Shown here piece by piece: positions 30,181 through 39,659 of a DNA stretch of 64,000 nt (positions are counted from its first letter, which is position 1; the number at the start of each line of letters is the position of its first letter). Source of the stretch: Candidatus Poseidoniales archaeon (lineage in GTDB: Archaea > Thermoplasmatota > Poseidoniia > Poseidoniales > Thalassarchaeaceae); the NCBI GenBank assembly GCA_012960975.1, contig DUAE01000030.1:50360-114359 (forward strand), in the 5' to 3' direction. The notes under the pieces were generated by a model that was given only the letters and a program-made list of their open reading frames with translations, made no database searches and was not told the origin of the DNA. A program made the translations under genes and the position numbers.

Positions 30181-30573
30181 ATGAAGGGGTCTGTTGAATG
30201 GGTTGAAGGGAAAGTAATGAGGGGGATTACTGAATCGGGAAAGGTAACAGAATTTTACAGTGATACGGCTGCGAATCCGATGGAAATTGTACAACAAGCT
30301 CACGCGGCATGTTCGATGATTGACCTTTTTAACGGCTTGAAACATAGAATGGACGATGTAAAGTCGATGAGAATTGACATCAATACAGATAGAAAACCCA
30401 AGTCCCCTCGGGTTTTCACTGATATCAATATGAAATATATAATCGAAGGAGATATTCCTGAAAAATTAGTTCGACGAATTATCCAAGCCAGCCACGACAA
30501 GTATTGCTCGGTTGGTAAAATGCTAACCAAATCTGGTGCAGTACTGACTTGGTCACTAGAAATTCAGCCATGA
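30181..30573 (+). CDS. OsmC-family protein
   Basis: [24 protein letters not shown] and [20 protein letters not shown] with the two family Cys residues. Confidence 0.85.
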   Translation: MKGSVEWVEGKVMRGITESGKVTEFYSDTAANPMEIVQQAHAACSMIDLFNGLKHRMDDVKSMRIDINTDRKPKSPRVFTDINMKYIIEGDIPEKLVRRIIQASHDKYCSVGKMLTKSGAVLTWSLEIQP

Positions 30574-30750
30574 AATTTGTCTCAATTTATAACAAAAAAA
30601 TTGTTTGTTGTAATCTAAGATTAAATGCCTAATTGCACTTTCTCAAAGGCTCTCTTTACTCAATCATTAAAGTCCCTCGGTGTTCAAGGGAAAATCCCTT
30701 GCGAGAGAGAGTGACTCAACCCACTCACATGATAACCGGAAAATGATACA

Positions 30751-33700
30751 ATGCAGAGCCGAAACAAAGAATCCATTTCCAACGACGCTGACGATATTGC
30801 ATCCGAAGATGGATTAATTATCGAGCGCCGATTTACATCTGCTGGAGACGACCCGTTCGATGGATTCGATTGGATTACAATGGATGTTGAAATCCGTAAC
30901 CCCGATGGCACTATGGCAGATGCTATCGAAGGTGTTCAGCTTCCTTCAGGATTTTCTGGAGTGCCGGGGAAAGTATGCGCTCAAAAATATTTGAGAAAGG
31001 CTGGAGTCCCAATTCATCTGCGAAAAGTTACGGAAGATGGTATTCCTATTTGGTTACAACGAAGTGAGCCCGATCATGAAAAACTGCAAACTTTACCAGC
31101 CGATGAACGATTCACTGGCGAACTCGATGGACGACAATTATTCCGTCGTCTCGCTGGCACATGGACCTATTGGGGCTACAAACACGGCTATTTTGCCAGT
31201 GAAGTTGATGCTCGGGCATATTACGATGAAATGTGTTATCTGATTGCAAGCCAACGCTCTGCTCCAAACAGCCCACAATGGTTCAACACCGGCCTTCATT
31301 GGGCATATGGAATCGAAGGGCCTGCACAAGGCCATCATTATGTCAATCCAACAACTGGTGAACTCGAGTTATCGGCTAATGCATATGAACATCCTCAACC
31401 CCACGCTTGTTTCATTCAGTCCGTTAGTGATTCACTAGTAGGAGGGACAGGATCAATTATGGGATTATGGAATAGAGAAGCCTTATTGTTCAAATTCGGT
31501 TCAGGAACCGGTTCAAATTTTTCAAACATCCGCGGAGCTGGTGAACCTCTTTCAGGTGGAGGAACCTCTTCCGGATTGTTGTCGTTCCTCAAAATAGGCG
31601 ACCGTGCAGCGGGCGCTATCAAATCGGGTGGAACTACCCGTCGTGCTGCCAAGATGGTTACACTCGATTTAGATCATCCAGATATCGAAGAATACATCGA
31701 TTGGAAATCAAGTGAAGAAGAAAAAGTATCAGCACTAGTAATCGGCTCAAATATATTACAACAACATGCAAACGCATTGATGGATTCTATCTGGGCTCAC
31801 GAAGACGATGATTCTAGGTTCGATCAGTCTAAAAATTCGAGTTTACACAAGACGATGGTTCAGGCCATTCGTGACAATGTTCCTCAACCACACATCCAAA
31901 GAATTGTCGACCTAGCTAAACAAGGATGGAAAGGAGTTGATTTCGAATGTTTCGATACCGATTGGCAAGGTGAAGCATACCTCTCCGTTTCGGGCCAAAA
32001 TAGCAACAATTCCGTTCGTGTACCTAACTCATTCATGGAGGCCGTAAAAGCTGGCGATGATTGGGATCTCGTGTGGAGAACCGAGAAAGATAAGGCTGCA
32101 AAAGAAGATCGTGAACCGAGTGCATGCAAAATCCTAGATGCTGGTGAACTTTGGGATAAAATTGCATACACTGCTTGGGCTTGTGCAGATCCAGGGGTAC
32201 AATTTGATACTACAATCAACGAATGGCATACCTGCCCAGAAGGTGGAAGAATCAACGGTTCAAATCCTTGCTCAGAATATATGTTCCTAGATGATACCGC
32301 ATGTAATCTTTCAAGCATTAATCTGCTACACTTTTACGACCTCGACAATCAGACATTCCAGATTGATGATTTCAAACACAGTGTACGATTGTGGACTGCC
32401 ACTCTTGAAATAAGTGTACTTATGGCTCAATTTCCATCGGCTGAAATCGCCCAGAAATCATACGAATACAGAACTCTCGGCCTTGGCTATTGTAATATTG
32501 GCTCCGTACTAATGCACATGGGAATTCCATATGATGATGAAAGAGCCTACGCGATTTGCGGGGCACTAACCGCAATTATGTGCGGTGAGTCTTATGCCAC
32601 TAGTGCAGAAATGGCGGCAATTCTCGGGCCTTATCCTGATTATGAAAGGAATGCGGAGCACATGCTCAGAGTCATGAGAAATCATAGAAGAGCAGCATAC
32701 GATGCTCCAGCAGAGGAATATGAAGGATTGTCAATCGCCCCTCAGGGAATCAATGCAAAGAAATGCCCACAAGACCTTCTCACAGCAGCAAGAGACGTCT
32801 GGGATAAGGTAATTCGAGAAGGAGAGGAACATGGATTCCGTAATGCGCAAACAACTGTTATTGCTCCGACCGGAACTATTGGGTTGGTAATGGGTGCAGA
32901 TACGACTGGTGTCGAACCGCAATTCTCTCTAGTCCAATTCAAAACTCTCGCTGGCGGCGGCTCGTTGAGAATTATCAATCGCGGCGTACCAAACGCATTG
33001 CACCGCCTCGGTTATTCAGATAGTGTTTCAAAATCGATTGAAGAATATGTTACGGGTACAAAAAACCTCATTAATTGTCCACATCTTTCTGCAGAAAAAC
33101 TACAATCAGAAGGATTTACATCTGATATTCTTACGAAAATTGAAAATTCATTCAGCGATGTTTTCGACCTTCGATCCGGGTTCTCTCCTTCCATCCTCGG
33201 AGAATCTTTCTGCTTAAACGCCCTTGGTATGACTGAAGAACAATTCAATGATGGTTTCTTTGATATTCTATCCCATATCGGCTTAACCTCAGCCCAAATC
33301 AATGAGGCTAATGATGTGGTCTTTGGAAAAGCTACTCTTGAAGGTGCTCCAGGATTAAAGGATGAACATCTCGCTGTCTTCGATTGTGCTACACCCTGTG
33401 GCAAATATGGTACACGGTCGATTGATTGGCGCGCTCACGTTTTGATGATGGCTTCGGCTCAATCGTTCATTTCCGGAGCAATTTCGAAGACCATTAATAT
33501 GCCATCTAATTCAACTGTTTCTGAAATTCGTGATGCATACGACCTATCACACTCAACGATGAATAAAGCGTGCGCAGTCTACCGAGATGGCTCAAAACTT
33601 TCCCAACCATTGATGAATCAATTAGTCGATTCAACTGCTTTGGCAGAGGATGAACACGAAGAAGAAATCGTAGCTCAACAAATGGTTCAGCAAGTCATTG

Positions 33701-34404
33701 AGCAATTGCCAATCCCTCAAGAAATTTCTCAACCAGTAGCAACAAACTTCGTCCACGAATACATTGCATCAAGAAAGCCACTACCTGATGTTCGAAGTTC
33801 GAGTACGATGAAAGCGAGAGTTGGGGGGCATACCGTCTATCTCTCATCGAGCACCTATGACGATGGCAGACTTGGTGAAATCATGATTACAACTTCGAAG
33901 GAAGGCGCGGCATGGCGCTCAATGCTAAACCAATTCGCGATAGCAGTGTCCATCGGATTGCAATATGGAGTCCCATTGGATGCTTTCGTGAAATCGTTCA
34001 CCTTCCAAAAGTTCGAACCGAGCGGAATGGTTACTGGTGGTAGTGGTAGAGTAAAAATGTCGACAAGTATCGTCGACTATATCTTCCGAGAACTTGCCAT
34101 CCATTACATTGGTCGCAACGACCTTGCTCATGTTACTCCAGAAGATCTGGATAAAACCTCGATTAGTCGCCCAGAAATTACCGATGAAGGCATAGCTCGA
34201 AATCAAGGTCAACGTAGAGAAGTTCAACTCACTCTCGATGCTATTCCTTCAAACATTGAAGATTCCGAAGCGAAGACAAGAAGAATTGCCAGAGAACGAG
34301 GATTCACAGGCGATATATGCAATGATTGTGGTAGCAGTCAAATGGTTCGGAATGGAACTTGTTTGAAATGCAATGCCTGCGGAGCAACCACTGGTTGTTC
34401 TTAA
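30751..34404 (+). CDS. nrdJ: Adenosylcobalamin-dependent (class II) ribonucleoside-diphosphate reductase
   Basis: NSPQWFNTGLHWAYG, FKFGSGTGSNFSNIRG, GGTTRRAAKMVTLDLDHPDI, NGSNPCSEYMFLDDTACNLSSINL, APTGTIGLVMGADTTGVEPQFSLV, C-terminal CNDCGSSQMVRNGTCLKCNACGATTGCS. Confidence 0.96.
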   Translation: MQSRNKESISNDADDIASEDGLIIERRFTSAGDDPFDGFDWITMDVEIRNPDGTMADAIEGVQLPSGFSGVPGKVCAQKYLRKAGVPIHLRKVTEDGIPIWLQRSEPDHEKLQTLPADERFTGELDGRQLFRRLAGTWTYWGYKHGYFASEVDARAYYDEMCYLIASQRSAPNSPQWFNTGLHWAYGIEGPAQGHHYVNPTTGELELSANAYEHPQPHACFIQSVSDSLVGGTGSIMGLWNREALLFKFGSGTGSNFSNIRGAGEPLSGGGTSSGLLSFLKIGDRAAGAIKSGGTTRRAAKMVTLDLDHPDIEEYIDWKSSEEEKVSALVIGSNILQQHANALMDSIWAHEDDDSRFDQSKNSSLHKTMVQAIRDNVPQPHIQRIVDLAKQGWKGVDFECFDTDWQGEAYLSVSGQNSNNSVRVPNSFMEAVKAGDDWDLVWRTEKDKAAKEDREPSACKILDAGELWDKIAYTAWACADPGVQFDTTINEWHTCPEGGRINGSNPCSEYMFLDDTACNLSSINLLHFYDLDNQTFQIDDFKHSVRLWTATLEISVLMAQFPSAEIAQKSYEYRTLGLGYCNIGSVLMHMGIPYDDERAYAICGALTAIMCGESYATSAEMAAILGPYPDYERNAEHMLRVMRNHRRAAYDAPAEEYEGLSIAPQGINAKKCPQDLLTAARDVWDKVIREGEEHGFRNAQTTVIAPTGTIGLVMGADTTGVEPQFSLVQFKTLAGGGSLRIINRGVPNALHRLGYSDSVSKSIEEYVTGTKNLINCPHLSAEKLQSEGFTSDILTKIENSFSDVFDLRSGFSPSILGESFCLNALGMTEEQFNDGFFDILSHIGLTSAQINEANDVVFGKATLEGAPGLKDEHLAVFDCATPCGKYGTRSIDWRAHVLMMASAQSFISGAISKTINMPSNSTVSEIRDAYDLSHSTMNKACAVYRDGSKLSQPLMNQLVDSTALAEDEHEEEIVAQQMVQQVIEQLPIPQEISQPVATNFVHEYIASRKPLPDVRSSSTMKARVGGHTVYLSSSTYDDGRLGEIMITTSKEGAAWRSMLNQFAIAVSIGLQYGVPLDAFVKSFTFQKFEPSGMVTGGSGRVKMSTSIVDYIFRELAIHYIGRNDLAHVTPEDLDKTSISRPEITDEGIARNQGQRREVQLTLDAIPSNIEDSEAKTRRIARERGFTGDICNDCGSSQMVRNGTCLKCNACGATTGCS

Positions 34405-35739
34405 TCAAATAATCTTTCCAATCGATTGACTGCGCATAGATATTCTCTTGAAAAGTTCATTGTGTGCTTCTGAGTCTATCTCCAGAATTGATTTCGATAT
34501 TGCTGTTAATGAGTCAGGGTTTATTCTGCCTAATTCTAGTAATAATCCAGATAATTGAGAACGTGCGGAAAGGTTAGAACTTACCCATAATGCCGGGATT
34601 AAATTACCTGAATCTTTAGAATCAACTGACAAATAATACCTAATCCCTGATTCAACCAACCGTTGAACCATTCGTTCATCTCCACTTTCAATAACCAATT
34701 TCGCAAATTCAGTAAAAGAAATTATATCGGATCTTGAAAGACCTCCGAGATATGTAGTTGCCAAAATGCGCGTATCTGAATCGAGATTTACTAGCAATTT
34801 TTTCATCAATTCCAATGCAAATTTAGGGTCATCACTTTCAATCCTAGACAAATTCGATGCAACAGTTCTGCGGCCAAATATATCTTCGTGAAGAACAGCC
34901 GCAGAAAGAATTTCACGCGACCGCTCTGAATCGTTGGAAAAAGATTGAATTCCGGCCCTTATAAGAACTGCAAGACCATCACCTCGTGCATGACTTATGG
35001 CAGATTCTATACGATTTGGAACGGATAATACAGAAGAGACGTGGGGTCCAAGTGCTAAGTTTTCAAGCCAATAAGGCAAAATAGAATTCGCTGAATTCTC
35101 ATTCATTGAAAGGATGTCGAGTATTGCATTAGCAGCTAGCGTTCCGGTAGGATGAGCGATTTCTTCGATGAAATCTGTCGTTTGGTTATCATTCCATTCC
35201 ATGTGAAATGGCCCAGTCACTTTATTGATTGGCCAATTACCAGGGGGACGTGCGACAACAATCGATGAAAATAAATGAAAACATCCATCCCTAGCGATTT
35301 TCGAACTATTTAATGCCAATCCTATCAAAACACTCGATGCCAAATACCACCTATCCGCATTTGGAACTGATTCATCTAACGCCAAAATTAACCAGTCTTT
35401 TATTGTTAGAATTAGTATCTTTTCACCGATTAATTCTGCATTTTTTGAAATCCATTTTTCCCGACTAGCCTCTGGATCAATGTCTCTCTTGACATAATCT
35501 GGCTCAATTGATTCGATTACCATTTCGAGCCGGTATCTGAAGCCTGCTCGATCACTAGATGTAATCCCAAGGGCTTGCTGCGCTAAATCGGTTGAATCGG
35601 CCGGAGGTAGAGCAGGAAAATCGGGTAATTCAAGTGGAGGGTGAGGCAGAGGTTCATATTGAAAAGCAAGAGAAATTGAGTCTTTCATCAATTTGGTGTG
35701 TGCATCCCAAACGAGGGCGCTAGCCTCTCGTCGAACCAT
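34405..35739 (-). CDS. Uncharacterised helical-repeat (HEAT-like) protein
   Basis: 444-aa open frame with repeated amphipathic helices; no diagnostic motif. Confidence 0.5.
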   Translation of the reverse strand: MVRREASALVWDAHTKLMKDSISLAFQYEPLPHPPLELPDFPALPPADSTDLAQQALGITSSDRAGFRYRLEMVIESIEPDYVKRDIDPEASREKWISKNAELIGEKILILTIKDWLILALDESVPNADRWYLASSVLIGLALNSSKIARDGCFHLFSSIVVARPPGNWPINKVTGPFHMEWNDNQTTDFIEEIAHPTGTLAANAILDILSMNENSANSILPYWLENLALGPHVSSVLSVPNRIESAISHARGDGLAVLIRAGIQSFSNDSERSREILSAAVLHEDIFGRRTVASNLSRIESDDPKFALELMKKLLVNLDSDTRILATTYLGGLSRSDIISFTEFAKLVIESGDERMVQRLVESGIRYYLSVDSKDSGNLIPALWVSSNLSARSQLSGLLLELGRINPDSLTAISKSILEIDSEAHNELFKRISMRSQSIGKII

Positions 35740-35753
35740 ATATGTGTCACGAC

Positions 35754-36680
35754 TTAAATCTCAAGTTCAATGTTCAAATTTTGGATTAATTCCTTGTATC
35801 GATTACGGATTGTGACTTCGGTCACTCCAGCAACTTCTGCTACTTCCCTCTGAGTGCGGCGCTTACCACACAACACACTTGCGATGTAAATAATCGAGGC
35901 TGCAATCCCAGTTGGGCCACGGCCACTGGTCAATTCCTTTTCTTGTGCCGCTGCGATTAATTCGTATGCCTTAGCCTGAACTTCAGCATCAAGATCGAGG
36001 CCAGAACAAAACCGAGGAATATAATCTTCGGGCTTGGTCGGAGGAATTTTCATTTTCAATTCTCTAACCATGAAACGATAGGTTCGTCCGATTTCTTTTC
36101 GGCCGGTTCTGCTAGCTTCACCAATCTCATCAAGAGTTCTTGGATTCTGACATTGTCTGCATGCAGCGTAAAGAGATGCAGCTGCAACTCCTTCGATAGA
36201 ACGGCCACGAATTAAGCGGGCTTCGACTGCTTTCTTGTAATTCACAGCAGCAGCTTCACGAATTGATTTAGGCAAATCAAGGCGGCTTGCCATACGATCC
36301 AATTCTGCAAGAGCCATTGCGAGGTTACGCTCGGTTGCATTACTCACACGCGAGCGCTTCTGCCACTTTCTCATTCGGTAAAACTGTGAACGATATCTTG
36401 AAGAAATTGCTTTGCCTGAATAATCTTTGTTTTGCCAATCAATATCCGTCGATAACCCCTTGTCGTGCAACATCACGGTCATCGGTGCACCGGTACGGGC
36501 TCGTTGGTCGCCTTGTTCTGGGCTGAATACACGCCATTCGGCGCCTTGGTCAATTACCTTGTCCTCAAGCACCAACCCACAGTCATCACAAACGACCTCA
36601 CCACGAGTTTCGTCTCGGTTTAAATTACGGCTTCCACATTCATCACATTTTACTGTGTCTTCTACAAGATAATCTGCCAT
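35754..36680 (-). CDS. tfb: Transcription initiation factor B (TFB/TFIIB); likely start [16 protein letters not shown] at 36680
   Basis: Zn ribbon [29 protein letters not shown]; cyclin repeats with [28 protein letters not shown] and [46 protein letters not shown]. Confidence 0.97.
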   Translation of the reverse strand: MADYLVEDTVKCDECGSRNLNRDETRGEVVCDDCGLVLEDKVIDQGAEWRVFSPEQGDQRARTGAPMTVMLHDKGLSTDIDWQNKDYSGKAISSRYRSQFYRMRKWQKRSRVSNATERNLAMALAELDRMASRLDLPKSIREAAAVNYKKAVEARLIRGRSIEGVAAASLYAACRQCQNPRTLDEIGEASRTGRKEIGRTYRFMVRELKMKIPPTKPEDYIPRFCSGLDLDAEVQAKAYELIAAAQEKELTSGRGPTGIAASIIYIASVLCGKRRTQREVAEVAGVTEVTIRNRYKELIQNLNIELEI

Positions 36681-36801
36681 TCCATCGCCTCCTTTCTGAG
36701 AGAAAGGTAAAATACTCCGCCAAACCATCATATATAAAACTAACAAAATAATAATTAGGATAAAAGTCTACAAAATCACTAACTTACGATGAAGAAATAT
36801 A

Positions 36802-38856
36802 TTGAAAATGGTGATATATCAGGCAGCCTTGGCAATATATGTAATAGGTGCTCTGATGACCGTCCAATGGCCTCCACCAGAAATTTCTCTCACCCCTGGT
36901 AAGCGTGTATTATTTCTTACAAAAAACCTTGAATTGATTCGGAAACAACTCTATGAAGGATTAAATCTCAAAATGAAGAACCTTTCCGTTGAAGATCTTC
37001 TCGATGACATCAATACTGACATAATGACTCCTGCCTGGGTTTGTTTTGACTATGATCCTGCAATAATCGCAGAAAATGCCTACGCTGGATTATTGCATAA
37101 TGGAAGACGAGTTTTCGAACCCCAAGCATTGATTGATGGTGGGTTCGAAGTTATCGTATCTGGTCACCGAAAAGGTACCGGATCTAGTAGAGAGACTGCC
37201 CCGCAGTGTGAACGATGGTCTGGAATTCGAATTGTAATCGCTGCTTCATTCGCCCCAATTCATGAGCGAAATAACATAAATCTTGGTCAATTGATGGGCG
37301 ACCACACCATGCTTGAAAGATTGCAAGATGGTGAGCAAATTTCATTGAATGAATTTACTGAAAAATACGACCCTGTAACTCGTTTAATTCTCGAGAATGG
37401 AGGTCTTTTTCCATTCGCAAAGAATCTGGAATCTGGTAATTTTCGACTGCCGGAAGTTAGCCTTGAGGAACGGCCGATGACGATGGCTGAAAAAATAATT
37501 TCAAACAAATTAATCGGGATGAAAGATGCTCGTGGTTATGTCAAACCAAATGATGCCGTTCTGGCTTCTGTCGATGGGGGATATTCACACGAGTTTACTA
37601 CGGCACAGGTTCATGAATTTTTGAAATTAGAATATGGTGGCGATTATTCTGTGCCGAATCCAAGCAAATTTGCTGTTTTCGAAGATCATTTATTGTACGC
37701 GACTGGAGTTCCAAGATTCAGCAAATTTGCTAACAAAATTCAACTTCTACGCGATTTACAAAATACATTTCAGGTTCACACTGGTGTTCGAGATTATTCC
37801 GCAAAAGATGGTATTTCACCAGGAATTTGTCATCAAGTCGCACGGGAAGAATTCATCGATGTTGGAGATTTCATCCAAGCCACAGATAGCCATACCTGCA
37901 TGGGTGGGGCAAGTAACTCTCTTGCCTATGGTGTTGGTTCAACAGAATATGCAAATCTAATTCATAATCAATTTGCTTTCGTTAAAGTTCCAGAAAGCAT
38001 CCGATTTAATCTAGTAGGAACTTTGGATGATGGTTGCACGGCTAAAGATATAATATTACACATCCTATGGAAGTACGCTACAAACTCAGATACTCTCGAT
38101 CGTAGCATGGAATTCGGCGGATCCGGGCTCACCAGTTTATCAATGGATGAACGAGCAACTTTGTGCAATATGGCGACTGAATGCAGCGCAAAAACTGGAA
38201 TTTGTGATGCTGATGATTTAACTATCGAATGGCTATTAGATAGACGGCCTCATCTAACTGCAGAAGCCATTCGAGACTCTTTTGTTACCGCCGATCAGGA
38301 TGCTGTCTACGATGGTGGCGTACACACTATCAATCTCGACAAAATACGCCCAATGGTCGCTCATCCAGGAAACCCAGATGAGGGCGTGCCATCCGATCCA
38401 ACAAATGGTGCCTATGTTTCTGACATTGGGAAAATCAAAATCCACATTGCTTACGCTGGCTCATGCACAGCTGGAAAAGAGGATGATTTTGCTTACTATG
38501 CAGAAATTACCGAAGCTGCATTAGCAGCAGGAATGACAATTCATGAAGATGTTGAATGTTACATCCAGTTTGGTTCAAAGGCGGTTAAAGATTTGTCCGT
38601 GCGCAACGGTTGGACAGAAATGTTTGAGCGTGCTGGAATCAAGCTAATCGATCCAGGTTGTGGCGCTTGCATAGGCGCTGGTCCTGGAGTAAGCAATACG
38701 AAAGAACAGGTCAGCGTGTCAGCAATAAATCGAAATTTTCAAGGGCGATCCGGACCAGGTAAACTCTATCTCGCTAGTCCATTGACCGTAATGGCAAGTG
38801 CATTTACCGGCCATATTACGGCCTGGAATGTGAACCTTTTTTCGGAGTCAATTTGA
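36802..38856 (+). CDS. Aconitase/isopropylmalate dehydratase-superfamily protein with N-terminal swivel domain (LeuD-LeuC order fusion)
   Basis: N-terminal GHRKGTGSSRETAPQCERWSGIRIVIAASFAPIHERN (swivel), then DSHTCMGGASNSLAYGVGSTEYAN and GCGACIGAGPGVSNTKE (4Fe-4S Cys ligands). Confidence 0.85.
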   Translation: MKMVIYQAALAIYVIGALMTVQWPPPEISLTPGKRVLFLTKNLELIRKQLYEGLNLKMKNLSVEDLLDDINTDIMTPAWVCFDYDPAIIAENAYAGLLHNGRRVFEPQALIDGGFEVIVSGHRKGTGSSRETAPQCERWSGIRIVIAASFAPIHERNNINLGQLMGDHTMLERLQDGEQISLNEFTEKYDPVTRLILENGGLFPFAKNLESGNFRLPEVSLEERPMTMAEKIISNKLIGMKDARGYVKPNDAVLASVDGGYSHEFTTAQVHEFLKLEYGGDYSVPNPSKFAVFEDHLLYATGVPRFSKFANKIQLLRDLQNTFQVHTGVRDYSAKDGISPGICHQVAREEFIDVGDFIQATDSHTCMGGASNSLAYGVGSTEYANLIHNQFAFVKVPESIRFNLVGTLDDGCTAKDIILHILWKYATNSDTLDRSMEFGGSGLTSLSMDERATLCNMATECSAKTGICDADDLTIEWLLDRRPHLTAEAIRDSFVTADQDAVYDGGVHTINLDKIRPMVAHPGNPDEGVPSDPTNGAYVSDIGKIKIHIAYAGSCTAGKEDDFAYYAEITEAALAAGMTIHEDVECYIQFGSKAVKDLSVRNGWTEMFERAGIKLIDPGCGACIGAGPGVSNTKEQVSVSAINRNFQGRSGPGKLYLASPLTVMASAFTGHITAWNVNLFSESI

Positions 38857-38880
38857 ACTACTTGGATTTGTTCGCAAATA

Positions 38881-39543
38881 ATGATGGCTGATTATGAAAT
38901 TAAAAAGCACACAAAAATAAATCGGATTCCGAGCCGTGGACATTATGATGAAGAAACGGTTAATTCCATTATTGATTCTTCACTAATTTGCCATCTGGGA
39001 TTTGTACAAAACGACCGGCCATTCGTCATTCCCTGTATTCATGGAAGAGATGGAAGAACTCTATATCTCCATGGCGCAAAGGCTAGTCGATTAATGGATG
39101 AAAGTGGCTCTGGCAAAGAATTATGCATTACATTCACTCATGTCGATGGCATAGTTCTTGCTCGTTCACTCTTTCATTCATCGATGAATTATCGCTCTGT
39201 TGTCGCCTTTGGAAAAGGTAGGGCACTCAACACTGATGAAGAGAAAATGCATGCGCTCGATATTGTCAGCGAGCAACTCTGTAGAGGTCGATGGGAAGGG
39301 GCTCGTACCCCTACAGAAAAAGAATTACGGGCAACTTCTGTCGTAGCTGTTGATATTGATCATGCTAGTGCAAAAATTCGTACTGGTGACCCTAACGATG
39401 ACGAAGAGGACCTAGCGGGACCTTGGTGGGCAGGCGTTCTTCCAGTAGAAACACAAATACTTGCACCTATTCCTTCAGAGAATTTGAAAAACAATCCAAA
39501 AACACCACAACATGTACAAGATCGGGTCAGTGACATTCTCTAA
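38881..39543 (+). CDS. Pyridoxamine 5'-phosphate oxidase-related (NimA-like) flavin-binding protein
   Basis: PSRGHYDEETVNSIIDSSLICHLGFVQNDRPFVIPCIHGRDGRTLYLHGAKASRLM...HSSMNYRSVVAFGKGRAL. Confidence 0.85.
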   Translation: MMADYEIKKHTKINRIPSRGHYDEETVNSIIDSSLICHLGFVQNDRPFVIPCIHGRDGRTLYLHGAKASRLMDESGSGKELCITFTHVDGIVLARSLFHSSMNYRSVVAFGKGRALNTDEEKMHALDIVSEQLCRGRWEGARTPTEKELRATSVVAVDIDHASAKIRTGDPNDDEEDLAGPWWAGVLPVETQILAPIPSENLKNNPKTPQHVQDRVSDIL

Positions 39544-39659
39544 ATCAATAATAAAATTGCTATGTTTTACTGAAAGATAGCGTAGCCTTCAATAGGCGTC
39601 AGAGTCCGGGAGAGTATACCACAAGTTGGCCCCATGTCATCAGGACTTGGGAGGACCAA

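Noticed and set aside
28879-30345. Long N-terminal extension of isocitrate dehydrogenase ([17 protein letters not shown]...)
   Set aside because: The extension runs antisense through the OsmC gene start and shows no conserved character; start at 30108 fits better.
30574-30750. Possible cobalamin riboswitch or attenuator upstream of nrdJ (AAGGGA-AAA-TCCCTT hairpin)
   Set aside because: I could not find a B12-box-like core, and only a short 6-bp hairpin is visible; not enough for a riboswitch call.
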